Assembly: GCA_030280995.1 (NCBI GenBank)
Contig: JASXTE010000078.1
Coordinates: 93,080 to 157,079, forward strand
Reading direction: 5' to 3'
DNA from: Hemileia vastatrix
Lineage: Eukaryota > Basidiomycota > Pucciniomycetes > Pucciniales > Zaghouaniaceae
DNA length: 64,000 nucleotides
Under the pieces are notes generated by a model. It did not search any database, was not told where the DNA came from, and saw nothing but the letters and a program-made list of their open reading frames with translations. Of this stretch, positions 10,288 through 22,624 are shown piece after piece (the first letter of the stretch is position 1; each line of letters opens with the position of its first letter). Both the position numbers and the translations under genes were made by a program.

Positions 10288-12842
10288 TTACCTCAGTCTT
10301 GCAAAAGGATTCAGAGAAGAGGTTTCCGATCTCTTAAGAACCGAAGATCTAGAAGGAGTGTTCAAATCCCAAAATCTCAAAGTTTCATCTCCAGCTCCAG
10401 TGACTATAGTTTCACCATCTGGACTCATTGAAAGATATAAAACTCTCATAGTATGACCAGATAGAGTAGAAATCTGTTGCATTGTAGGATATTTCCAAAC
10501 CTGAATTTGATTTTGAATCTTACCACTTGAGAAACCATGAGTAGAAATGACTTCGTTTGCAGTCTTTGACCAAACGATATTACAAACTTGAGATTGAGTA
10601 TCGACTTCATTCAATAATGAACCAGTTTTTGTATTCCAAAATCTAATCTTCATATCTGCAGTTCCACCACCTGAAGCCACGATACCTTGTTGATGAGGTG
10701 ACCAACCTATAGCTTTCACCGCTGCCTGATGTCCATTGAACCTATGAAGTGGAGTTTCTAATAGACCATCCCAAATCATCAATTTGTTGTCATTTCCACC
10801 AGATGCCAGTTGATTGGTCTCTGTATTCCATTTCAATCCACAAACTTCTTGACGATGAGCATCCAATTCTCTAATGTGATGCTCTGGAACTCTAACGTCT
10901 CGATGATAGATTGTACGATCTCTTGATCCAGAGGTAAGGATGTGTTCGTTCCAAGCTAGAGAACCGACTCGTCCTGTATGCCCTTTCATCGTTCGAATCA
11001 ATTTGAGTTGTTCAGCATCCCAGATTTGGACGAGACCTTTCTCGGTACCGACAGCTACGTGGTTGCCCTGGAGATTCAAAAGGAAGAAGATCGAGGAAGA
11101 ATGAGAGTCAGTATACGATACTCTTCGAAGACCTCGAGAAAGAGGCAAAAGGCACTTCGACGAAAACTCACCCTTCCAGCCCAGCTCAATCCAGTCACTG
11201 CATCCTCCTGAGGAGCGTAATCGCACATCTTGGTAACGACTGCAGTCTTTGCAGACCAAAGATAGACGCATCTTCCCAGACCTACGCTCAGATTGTTATT
11301 GTAACCCCAATCGACCAAGTTGAGATAGAAATCGTCTTGCAGTTCAGGAGCATCCAAGACCTTGTAAGGAACTTTGTTCAAAACTCTAGCAGGTTTCCTT
11401 GGGATTTGTAAGAATTCCCTACTTTCTAATTTGATAGGACTAGTACTATAAGCCTGATGATTGGGAGAATCCATTCCGTCTAAACCACTTCCTCCAGTGA
11501 TTCCAGAAAAGATTCCGATTCCAGATCCACCACCTCTACCAGTCCCACTAGAAGTCACACTACTTGGATCAAATTCTCCAAAGATTCCAATCCTTTCAGC
11601 TCCACCTCCAGATCTAGAATGAGAAGGACTCTTGTTGTATTGTAAGAGATTACGCTTCGACGGAGTCGTTGGAGCTGACATTCCGCCAGATATACTTGAA
11701 TGAGAGATTCTAGAAGCACTTGATCCTCCTGAAGTATGAACGTTTGGAGTTGCCGATCCTGTCCGAGCTGGAGAACCTGCGTCGGCTCCAAAGAGTTCAG
11801 AGCTGAGTAGATTTGTAAAGGAATGATTCGCTTCCTCTGAGGGACGAGAATAGAAGATAAGAATATGAGAAGAAATAGTTCAAGTCGGAAAAAGTCAGAT
11901 TCCGGTTCCAAAGCGATCTATAAATCTAAAAGAAAAAGCGGGATCCTTCGAAAGATTCTCACCCTTTAGATTGTCCATGTCTGGTCTCGGAGGTGCCTTT
12001 CGCTTCTGCCTACCAGGAGTCGGCGGATCATCCATCAGCTGATATTGGGCCGAGAGATCAGCGCCGTCTCTGCTAGGAATGAATCTGCGAGCGGAGAACG
12101 AAAGCAAAGGAGGAAAGAAGGGGAGGAGGGATTGAGCACAGAGACCAACACTCATTTCGAATTTCCTTCGCGAAGCTCTATCCGATTCTCTAGCCTTCTA
12201 GGAGTTAGAATCTCCAAACTCTACGTCTAGACACGAAGACGATCCAAGGATCTCTGGGAAAGTCTTGTCTTGACCAAATCAACCCCAGTCTCATTCTCTC
12301 TTCCGAACTCACCTATCACCACCAAAGCTCTTCTTATTCCTTCCAGGAGTTCTAGGACTATCCATACTAGATCTTGAAGTCGAAGCTTCAGCATTGGTAT
12401 TATTAGGAGAGGAATAACCGATTCCATTATTCTTTGTTGGATCCCCACCACCAATTCTAACACTTGCGACTCCATTGAAACTCCCACTTCTCCTCCTATT
12501 CTTCAAAGGAGAACTTCTACCATTCTTCAATGGAGAACCGGAAGAAGGTGAATTATGATGAGACATTGAATTTCTTGGAGATGTAGAGGAGTAGAGGTTG
12601 TTGTTTGAACCAACACTTGAACCTATCAGATGGCCATCCGATGTTGATCCGAAACCCAAACCTGAAGCGGAAGCTGCAGATAATAACCTTTCGGTAGATG
12701 GACCGGCTAGAGAAGAAGTTGAGGTTGAGTAGGAATAAGGATCGGATCTTGGATGAGGAGAGGAAGAGGAAGGACTGAGATTGGTGGAGGAAGTTCCAGA
12801 GGATTGAGTCCTGAGTCTCCTTCCAAATTCAGTATTGTACAT
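10288..12842 (-). CDS. CDH1: Cdh1/Fzr1, WD40 activator of the anaphase-promoting complex
   Basis: Four exons with an intact frame. The N-terminus (MYNTEFGRRLR) is a long Ser/Pro-rich segment with many SP and TP sites, typical of CDK-regulated Cdh1. The C-box GDRFIPSR spans the first splice junction, and TNLLSSELFG follows as in Cdh1 proteins. The second half is a seven-blade WD40 propeller (KVLDAPELQDDFYLNLVDW, then GGNDNKLMIWD, TGAGDETLRFWD). The protein ends NPFARLR, where the family usually ends in the Ile-Arg tail that docks on the APC/C; here it is Leu-Arg. Cdh1 brings APC/C to mitotic cyclins and other substrates in late mitosis and G1. Cdc20 is the alternative, but the C-box context and the long N-terminus favour Cdh1. 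Confidence 0.93.
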
Positions 12843-14212
12843 GATTGAAGATGAACTGGAAGTAATTCAAATGTTATGATTGAGGAGTTTGATGAAGAAG
12901 GAGTGGAAGTAGAAAACGATCAAGCTTGAGAGTGTTGGGGTCTTGGAGACCTCGAACCCTCGATCGATGATGATTCTTCCAAAGTCTGGTTTACAATCTT
13001 GCTTGGGTTCTTTGTTTGTTTGTACTTGAAGTATTCAATTGCAATTGGACTAGAAGAAGAAGAACGAGCTCTGTCTTGATTGATGAATGAATGAATGACT
13101 GAAGGAGATTAAAGTTTGAATGGCAGAGTATGCTCTCTCGAATCAGACAAAGAGGAGATGCAAATCAAGGGCGCGCTCTCTTTGTTGGATCTTTCTCTTC
13201 TTCTTTGTGACTTGATTATATTTATTAGAGATGGATTCAAGATTATGAAGGACTTGAACAGATCAACTCGAGCTTTGAGGGTGTGGTGGTGGTTCAGAGC
13301 ATCCCACCTTCATCATCTTCCCTCATCGAGACCAGAGATATTTGAAGTTTAAAAAGTGTTTTTCTCAAACCTCTCGCTTTCGACTCGAGATGGGCTCGAT
13401 CGTGTTCTATGACAATTCAGAATGTCGAATCCACAAACTTCACGCCATGTCATTCAGTCAGAAAGATGGTAGTAGAGCTTGGAAGTTGATGATTCTCAAG
13501 CCTGCTGCCTGAAAGAAGAGTCGAGGAGACGAGTGGAGCCGTCTCCGCCTGAGAGAGGGGTGCAATGGTGATGTTACATCTATTGTGAAAGTGTAATTTC
13601 CATCGCCAACAGTATGAGTCATCAAAGCTGACTGAGCTCGAGAACCTAAAGGATGGAGAGAGAGCGGAAGAGGGCAGGGTGGAGAAGGATGACACTCTCT
13701 CCAACCCTTTGCAGCTGTCTCTTTCCATGATTTGATCTCTTCCTTCTCATAATTCGCATAAGAATGAATCAGATTTATTTTAGAAGGAGAGGAAGAGGAG
13801 GAAAGGAAGAGGAGAGAAAGAGAGAGACAGTCGCGTCTTCTGCACAAGAAAAGTGGAATCAAAAGAGGTCGATTTCGACTTCGACCAAGACGCGTTGAAC
13901 GAAAACTCGAAAAACGATACAAAAAGGAGAGCATTTTGAATTGCAATTGGGATTTCCCTCTTCTCCTCTTTCCCTCACAAACATCTCAAGGTGAGTAGAC
14001 TGACTCCATTCAATCCATCCATCCACTCTATTCCCTCCTCTCAACACATCGATTTCTTTTTATTATTTCATTATTATCATCATTTACTAACCATCCATCA
14101 CATCTCACATCTCATCACCACCTCATTCCTCTTCGCTACCCTTCTGCGCCATCCCTACCTGCCACCCACTACCACTACTACCACTACCTCCAACCTCTTC
14201 TTCTATCAACAG
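12843..14212. promoter_or_regulatory. divergent Cdh1 / histone H3 upstream region with an H3 5' UTR intron
   Basis: 1.37 kb between two divergent starts. Only the H3-proximal part can be interpreted: a GTGAGT donor at 13991 and a CAG acceptor ending at 14212, directly before the H3 ATG, define a 222-nt intron in the H3 leader. There is no histone H4 gene here, although fungal H3 genes often pair with H4. Short open frames around 13116-13946 show no family features and are probably chance. Confidence 0.6.
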
Positions 14213-15137
14213 ATGGCTCGTACCAAACAAACCGCCAGAAAGTCAACTGGAGGTAAAGTGAGTATCATCGAAATCATCTCTGCATTCCATCACCAATCAT
14301 TACACAGCATCGCCACTTTCCGACCACATCATCACCAACACCCAACTAACCCACCCTATCTCTCCTCCTTCCTTCTACCTATCTTTCTTTCTCTCTCTTT
14401 CCAGGCTCCACGTAAACAACTTGCCACCAAGGCAGCACGTAAATCAGCACCAGCTGCTGGTGGTGGTGAGTATCCCATCCCATCCTTGACTGAGCTATCA
14501 CCGTCTCTCAGCACACAATCTAATCCTAACCTCCTCCCTCTTCCTCTCTCCCTCTTTTCATTACAGTCAAAAAGCCACACAGATATAAGCCAGGTACCGT
14601 CGCTCTTCGTGAAATTAGACGTTACCAAAAGTCTACCGAACTCTTGATCAGAAAGTTACCATTCCAACGTTTGGTCCGTGAGATTGCTCAAGACTTCAAG
14701 ACCGACTTGCGTTTCCAATCCTCTGCCATTGGTGCTTTGCAAGAAGCATCTGAAGCTTACTTGGTCTCTCTCTTCGAAGATACGTGAGTAATATGAGATG
14801 GGATAGATGAGGACTGTCGAGCAGGAGGAGCGCCGGATTGGGAAGGTAGAAATGGAATGATGGTGATCGATCGGAATCGATGGTCATTACTGAGCATTTC
14901 AAATGACGATTCAATCATCGAGTCATACCTTTGATGATTAAGATGTATTTGGAGGGAAGACGTTGTCGAAATAGCGCATACATCCATCGACAACCACTGA
15001 CACCCTGTCCTTCCTCCTCCTTCTCTCTCTTTCACTTGCCTTCCTCCAGTAACTTGGCTGCCATTCACGCCAAGCGTGTCACTATCCAACCAAAGGATAT
15101 TGCTCTCGCTCGACGTCTAAGAGGAGAACGTTCATAG
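14213..15137 (+). CDS. HHT1: histone H3
   Basis: Four coding exons: 14213-14257, 14405-14465, 14567-14783 and 15050-15137, giving exactly 136 codons plus stop. It starts [15 protein letters not shown] and ends ARRLRGERS. The lysines known to be acetylated or methylated (K4, K9, K14, K18, K23, K27, K36, K56, K79) are all present. KSAPAAGG replaces the more common APATGG, and QEASEAY and KDIALARR are small lineage differences. It packages DNA in the nucleosome core. Introns interrupt the coding sequence three times and the leader once, unlike the intronless S-phase H3 genes of animals. No start ambiguity: the ATG directly follows the leader-intron acceptor. Confidence 0.98.
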
Positions 15138-15680
15138 ACTGGATAACCCTATTCTGAGCCAGTCTTTGTGGCTCTCTCCCTCTCTTTTTGTTCCAGTGTC
15201 TCGTTAGTTTCCTCTAAGTTCTGTAATACTACTTCTTTCTCCTTTTTTCAAAGTCCTTTCGGTAAAATGATTGGATATTGTTGTATGTTTTCACTGACCA
15301 AACTCTAGATTGTTCTCGTCTTTTCATCTCTTGGAAGTTGTTCCTTTTTACTCTTCACTTGGTGGAATTCGACTTTCTACTCTATGCTACTCCTTCTTGT
15401 ACTCTAAATGTTCTCTCTTCTTTTCCTTCTAAAGATGATTGATTCCTTTGCGATTCGTACGAAGGGCAAGCTTGATCTGTTTCGTTCGAACAAGAAGAGA
15501 GGATGTGAAGACGCTCCCTCTCGACTCTCTCATTTCACACAAGTATTTGTAAAAGCTGAGTCTCAACAGATAGGCTGAATAGACAAAGAGTCAACAGAAT
15601 TTTGCAGGACAAAATGATACAATCTGAAACGACACAAGACACAAGAATGAAGGAGGGCGATGTAAGAGCTGTTTTGACTT
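15138..15680. other. intergenic, convergent 3' ends
   Basis: 543 T-rich bases after histone H3 and before the end of the formyltransferase gene. It holds 3' UTRs only; no stem-loop of the animal histone type was noticed. Confidence 0.4.
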
Positions 15681-17845
15681 TCATTTTGCCACTTGATGTT
15701 TGAACTCGAATCTCAATCTGCCTTCCTCATCAGCTCTGTCCTTGTACCCGACAAACCATTCTTTCGCTTTCTTCTCTTGCTTTCCTTCCGTTTTGAGAGT
15801 ATGGATCGACAAGAAAGAACATGAAGGCGAGCTCTCGAAGGTAAAAGTCGAATCTTGAGTTTCTTCATCTTTCACTTCCATCGATGGACATTTGACGACT
15901 AGACATTCCTTCTCTTCTGAAAAAGATGCAGTTCCAAAAGGTACTTGAGATCGTGATAGCTGGAGTAGATCATTCGTGAACTCTGGAGTCCAGGATTTTA
16001 ACTCTTGAGATTTCAAAACTGAAACTTTGGGTAGAAGGACTCTCAAAGAAGAAGTTGGGATACCTTTGCCAGACTTTGAAGGGACTAGAGTGGTAGATAG
16101 TGGGAACTGTATCGCCAGTTACATGAGAAGCATAAAACGGATATCGAAACAAAACAGAAAAGGTTCGAGAAGCTCAGTGACAAAGACTTCGACTGTTGAA
16201 CGAATCGAGACTCACCATGTAATTCATCCCCCTAGATCTAGCCTCGATCTTTTTGGAGTCCCATTCGTTCCATCTCACTTCTACGTGAGATCGCTTCAGT
16301 TTCGGAGCTTTGGTGGCTGCCGAGTGATCCTGTGGTTTGGCTTCGGACTGATTGATGAAAGTGGGAAAGTGGAAGACGAGAGTTGACGACCCATGATTGT
16401 TGGAGCTTGTTCAGCTATCCCCAGTCTGGATCACTGCAGTATGATCCATAGTGGCCTAGAAGCTAAGAATCAATCTTCTCGCAACTCACAGAGCATCGTT
16501 CCAGATTCCGAATGACGGAAACCAACAGCTCTGAGCCGAGCTTCGCGAGAACAGATTCCATCGACAAGTAATCTGCGTCCGGTGGGAGAGACTTTAAGGC
16601 ATTGAGAAAGAGAGAAAGGTGATCTGAGTTCAACTCATCAGGCAGGAAGGAATACAAGCCTGGAAAGAGCTTGTTTCAAACTTGTTGCATTTGCTCGACG
16701 ACGACGACTCACGAATGATTCTGAACCCAAAACATCTCCCACATCCCAACCTTCTCCCTCTATCCGCTGCACAGAGACTCCAGTCTCCGAGATTTGTCTA
16801 GCTATCGCCCATTGAATGGGAGCTGCACCTCTCAATTTTGGTAGAAGGGAGGGGTGTAGATTCAAAACCTGTTGAGAAGGGAATCGCGAGAGAAAAGTGG
16901 GTGGTAGATAATGTCCAAAGGATGCTGTGACCAACAATGGCACAGTATGTGATTTGGTGTTGTTGTATGAGCCAGAATCGTCGGTGAGATCTCTATCGCG
17001 AGCAAAGGGAGGCGGGAGCTAAGAGGAGAGATGAAGAAGTGAAAGGTGTCAGAAAGAGACGAGAACGGCAGAACTCTGGAAAGTCGAAGAAAGATCTCTT
17101 TGTGCTTTTAAACACTTACCTTTAAAGCTTCTAGCCCTTTTGTAGGGACAGAATGTGTAGTGAGATGAAGACTTTGAGCTAGCTCCTTCACAGGAGCTGA
17201 GAGAGTTTCGTGAAGGCAAATTTTTGCAGTCAAAGTCAGCAATCGGCAGTTGCGCAAGGTCCAATCCAGATCACAGACATGCTGATCGAAGAGTAATCTC
17301 TAAAACAAGACCTTTGCTTGACAAGGTCAGTCGAAGAGAAGCGAAGGCAAGACTTACAGACTCTCATCCGTTTAGCACCCCATTTATGCTCGGCATCGGG
17401 AGGAGTCAGGACTTGGATCGAGTTGAATAAATCTAAGAGTTGTATGTTGAGCAGAGCAAAGCATAGCCCAAAGTTAGTAGTGAGAGAGATTAAGGAAGGG
17501 ATGTCGTCAGCAAGCTGCCTCTTTTCTCGTTCAAGAAGAACGAAAGAAGAACAATGGACAGCTCCTGACTCTTCCAAGACACTGACCAGGCTCTTTGACT
17601 AGTCTCTGTAGAACAGGTAAAGCAAAGTTATCCGTCCCACAAAAGAGAAGATCGTATCGAGGTCCTTTCCTTGCCGTTTGGCTGTCCGAATTTTGAAGAG
17701 AGTTGCAGGTGGAGAGACTTCTAGCATCTAGCCTTGGTATGAGACTTGTTATTGTTGAGTTCTGAAAGCTTCTCGAGGAGAAATGTTGTCGGCAGCGAAA
17801 GCTTAGTCTTGAAAGAGATATTGTGCAAAAGGAATTTGAATGCAT
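15681..17845 (-). CDS. FMT1: mitochondrial methionyl-tRNA formyltransferase
   Basis: Seven exons, all in frame. The start at MHSNSFCTISLSRL gives a basic, Ser/Arg-rich mitochondrial presequence; an in-frame ATG 22 codons upstream (17911) would hide it. The mature part opens with YDLLFCGTDNFALPVL, then PVKELAQSLHL, and the formyl-transfer core HPSLLPKLRGAAPIQWAI, where Asn-Leu-His-Pro-Ser and the LRG.API signature identify the family. The C-terminal RNA-binding domain continues to 15681 (ending KHQVAK). The enzyme formylates Met-tRNA for mitochondrial translation initiation using 10-formyl-THF. One intron (16670-16712) is only 43 nt with an AAG acceptor; it keeps LFPGLYSF in frame. The first intron uses a GTCAGT donor. 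Confidence 0.9.
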
Positions 17846-18425
17846 CGTGTTGATGCACGAAGTTGAAGAAGAAGGCTTAATTACTTTTTCTCCTTTCGCT
17901 GATCCGACCATCTCTTCTTTCGAGTATCCAATCTCTCAATTCGTTCCAAACAGCGAGAACAAAAGGATATTGACTGTAGTCAAATATGAAAAGAGCCTCT
18001 CGCTTCATCTCCTGTTGACCATCAAAGTTTTGACTCTAAAATATGTATGAGGTTTTCTTTTGCAAAGAAGAGAAGAAACGAATGCTTTGACAACACAGAC
18101 AGAGAGAGGTGGGAGGAGGATTGAGATAAGAATTGAGTCTTAGGGAGAGGAGGTAGGAGGGGAAGGGAAAGTCATCAAAAACATGAGGGGAAAAGAGAAT
18201 GAGAAAGAGAGAGAGAAAAGAAAACCCGAGGAAATACACTTTTTTGTTGAGTAGAGAGCAGTGAAACTTTAAAGGTCTAATGTAATAAAGGGAGAGTTTG
18301 ATTTACATCGCATACCTGATGAGAGGACGAGAGGGAGAGAGAAGGAAGAGAAGGTCATCAGTCTCGAATTCTCGAAATAATTATCCAGAAGGGGAAGATT
18401 TTAAACGAAAGCGTTAGTCTGAAAC
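17846..18425. other. intergenic, FMT promoter and UBC 3' side
   Basis: About 580 bases between two minus-strand genes. No gene is recognised; GA-rich runs near 18170-18240 belong to the upstream region of the formyltransferase. Confidence 0.4.
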
Positions 18426-20040
<1,615 letters not shown>

Positions 20041-20466
20041 TTTCCCACTTTCGGTTTCAAGATTGTAGATTGAAGTTGATGGAACAAGTGAGTTGATTGA
20101 TTGACGGAGGAAAGAGAGAGAGGGAGAAGAGACAAAGACAGCGAGACGATGATTAGCAAGATTCACACAAAGCCTCTCTTCGGGACAAGGTGAGATTCCA
20201 GTTGGATCAGAGATTGTAGATTTCGATCATGATTCCCATAACTAGATATGAAAGAGGTGTTTTTGAGCAGATCGAGTGGCTTCGTAACTTGTGGCTGTTC
20301 TTGCTTTTCACCTCCTTCTTTCTAACTTCCATTCCATTCCATCAGGTTGCAGTGTTGCTTTTGCCCAAATCGAAGATGATTGCTAAAGATATAAGAATGT
20401 CTAAAACAAGCGACACTCACCAGAATTAAGGTTAGTTGAATGAAGATTTGATGGTTTGAGGTCAAG
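20041..20466. promoter_or_regulatory. divergent promoter of the E2 and the PLP decarboxylase
   Basis: 426 bases between divergent starts; no specific element could be picked out. Confidence 0.4.
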
Positions 20467-22479
20467 ATGAAGATTCGAGATCGTCTCTCTTCCCTCAGAC
20501 GACCAACCCTCTTCGATATCTTCTATCTCCTCAAGCCACTTTCATACCTCTTGAACAAAATGGAGATCAGCCAGAAATCAAATTCAAGTTCATCTGAATA
20601 TATCCAGGCTCTTGAAAGGATTTTCAATCTGGCCTCAGAACGCTACTCTTCTTTAAGATCGCTTCCAACCATCGCTTCTCCCCAGTCATTGACAAGAGGA
20701 ATCCAAGTATTAGAGAACAGACTTCCAGATCATGGTTGGGGATTGACAAAGACTGTCGACTATCTTTTCAAAGAAGTACTACCGACTTTGGCAGAGGGAC
20801 AAGTTGGTTCTAGATATTTTGGATTCGTCACTGGAGGTGCCAACACTTCTGCTACTTTGGCCGATTTCTTGACGACGATCTTTGATCAGAATGTTCAGGT
20901 TCATTTGCCAGTCAGTAGGTGAAATTATAGAGAGAGAGAGAGAGAATGAGAGCCTTACTTTCTACTCTTGTCATGCTGATACTTCCTGCCGCTTTCTTTC
21001 GCCACAGAAAGAAACTCTTTCTACCTTGATAGAAGCACACACCATCACTCTTTTACTGGAATTACTGTCTCTACCAGTGCCTAAATTTACAGGAACGATT
21101 ACGACCGGAGCTACCTCTTCCAACATTTTAGGTCTAGCTTGTGGAAGAGAATCCGTCTTGAGGACTCTTCTTTCCAAACCAGGTCAAGGAGAATTCAGTT
21201 TCTCTGAACAAGGTTTCTCAGAAGCGATTCCAGCCATCAACATATTCGTAGCTTGTTCTCATGCTTCAGTAAAGAAAGCTGCCGCTTTGGTTGGGATAGG
21301 TAGAGCCAGAGTGAAAGATCTTGGAAGGAAATCAAATGTAGATGTCTCAAGCGACGATTTAGACGAAGAAAAACTAGCTGAATCAAGAGCGAAATGTTTG
21401 GATTTCGATTTAGAATCATTAGAAGAAGAATTGAAAAGGTCTAGAGATTCAAAACAAGGTTCAATAGTCGTCGTATCAATTGGAGAAGTCAACACTGGTT
21501 TCATAAGTCAACAAACTCCAAAGATCAAAGAATTATGTTTGAAGTATAATGCTTGGCTTCATATAGATGCTGCTTTTAGTGCTTTCATTTGTTTATTAGA
21601 TGGCATGGAATGGATTTCACAACATATGGCTTTGGCTGATTCAATCACTTCAGATGGTCATAAAGCGCTCAACGTTCCTTATGATTGTGGTCTTTTCTTC
21701 GTCAAGAGAACGATAGAAGGAAGGGATAAACATGCTTCTGAGCTGGAAGAAGTCTTGGGAAGCGGTAAGGCTGGAACTCCAGCTTATCTCGCCACTTCCA
21801 AAGCAGTTCAGAATGGGTCGGAAGAAGATGAAGAAGTTCTCGAGAAAGCAGCCTATGCTGCTGGGATACCTTCTCCTCTCATTAGAAACATAGTAAGTTC
21901 TGGAACTCAGTATCCTTGACCATGAAATTCGAAGTACCAAAGAAGCTGCAGATCTGAAGAACTGATTCTGAGGAACCTCTCTCCCACCCAAATTCCCACC
22001 TCAAGGAAAACTCTCGACGGTTCAGAGCTCTCCCACTTTTCGCTTCTCTTCTCTCCTTTGGACGGTCAGGCTATAAATCCATGACTTCAAGAAATGTAGA
22101 ATTCGCTCAAAAGCTAGTAGATTGGATCCGAAATGATCCCATTGCTTCAACTTGTTATTCGATTATCACTCCAAAATCTCTTCCGATTAGCACTGTAGTT
22201 TTATTCAGAGCTAATCCAAAGACTTGTCCGATTCAAGAGTTCAAATCTCCAAGTAATGGTCATGAACTTTTGACTACCAAGATCAAGGAGACAAGAGAAA
22301 TGTATGTCACTCAAACGGTTTGGGCTGGAGTTGGGGGAGTGAGATTGGCAGTTTCCAATTGGGCTACTGGTTGGAAGAGACAGGATTGGGATGGTGAAGT
22401 TGATGGAGAGAAAGAAGATGGAGAAGAAGATTTCAGAAGCGTCAAAGCTGTTCTTCTAAGAGTGATGGGAAAGGAATGA
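20467..22479 (+). CDS. PLP-dependent group II decarboxylase-like protein
   Basis: Three exons, in frame, about 600 residues if the first ATG is used; a second in-frame ATG at MEISQKS lies about 30 codons further on. The PLP-binding lysine lies in SITSDGHKALNVPYDCG, and LHIDAAFSAFICL carries the aspartate that contacts the pyridine nitrogen. GFVTGGANTSATLADFL and TGATSSNILGL are the substrate and phosphate loops of the fold. The class decarboxylates amino acids (glutamate, tyrosine, DOPA, tryptophan) or, in some members, deaminates them; the residues visible do not settle the substrate. Intron 1 uses GTCAGT; intron 2 ends at CTCAAG. No N-terminal targeting signal is evident. Confidence 0.85.
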
Positions 22480-22624
22480 ACTTAAGACTTTTGCAACATT
22501 CTGCGCATTTCAGGATTCGATACCTCAAACCATTTAGACATCAGAGATCGACATGAAAAAAGACAACAATCAAACATTTTTTATAGCTTAAATTACAAGG
22601 AGTATTAAGAAATACAATACATTT

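Noticed and set aside
12940..12990. GGTTCGAGG-like sequence resembling a tRNA B box
   Set aside because: No A box or acceptor pairing at the right distance; not a tRNA gene.
13116..13946. Several ORFs of 80-160 codons between Cdh1 and histone H3
   Set aside because: Low-complexity Ser/Leu translations of pyrimidine-rich promoter sequence, with no motifs or matching splice structure.
14405..14628. Minus-strand ORF overlapping histone H3
   Set aside because: Shadow of the H3 coding strand.
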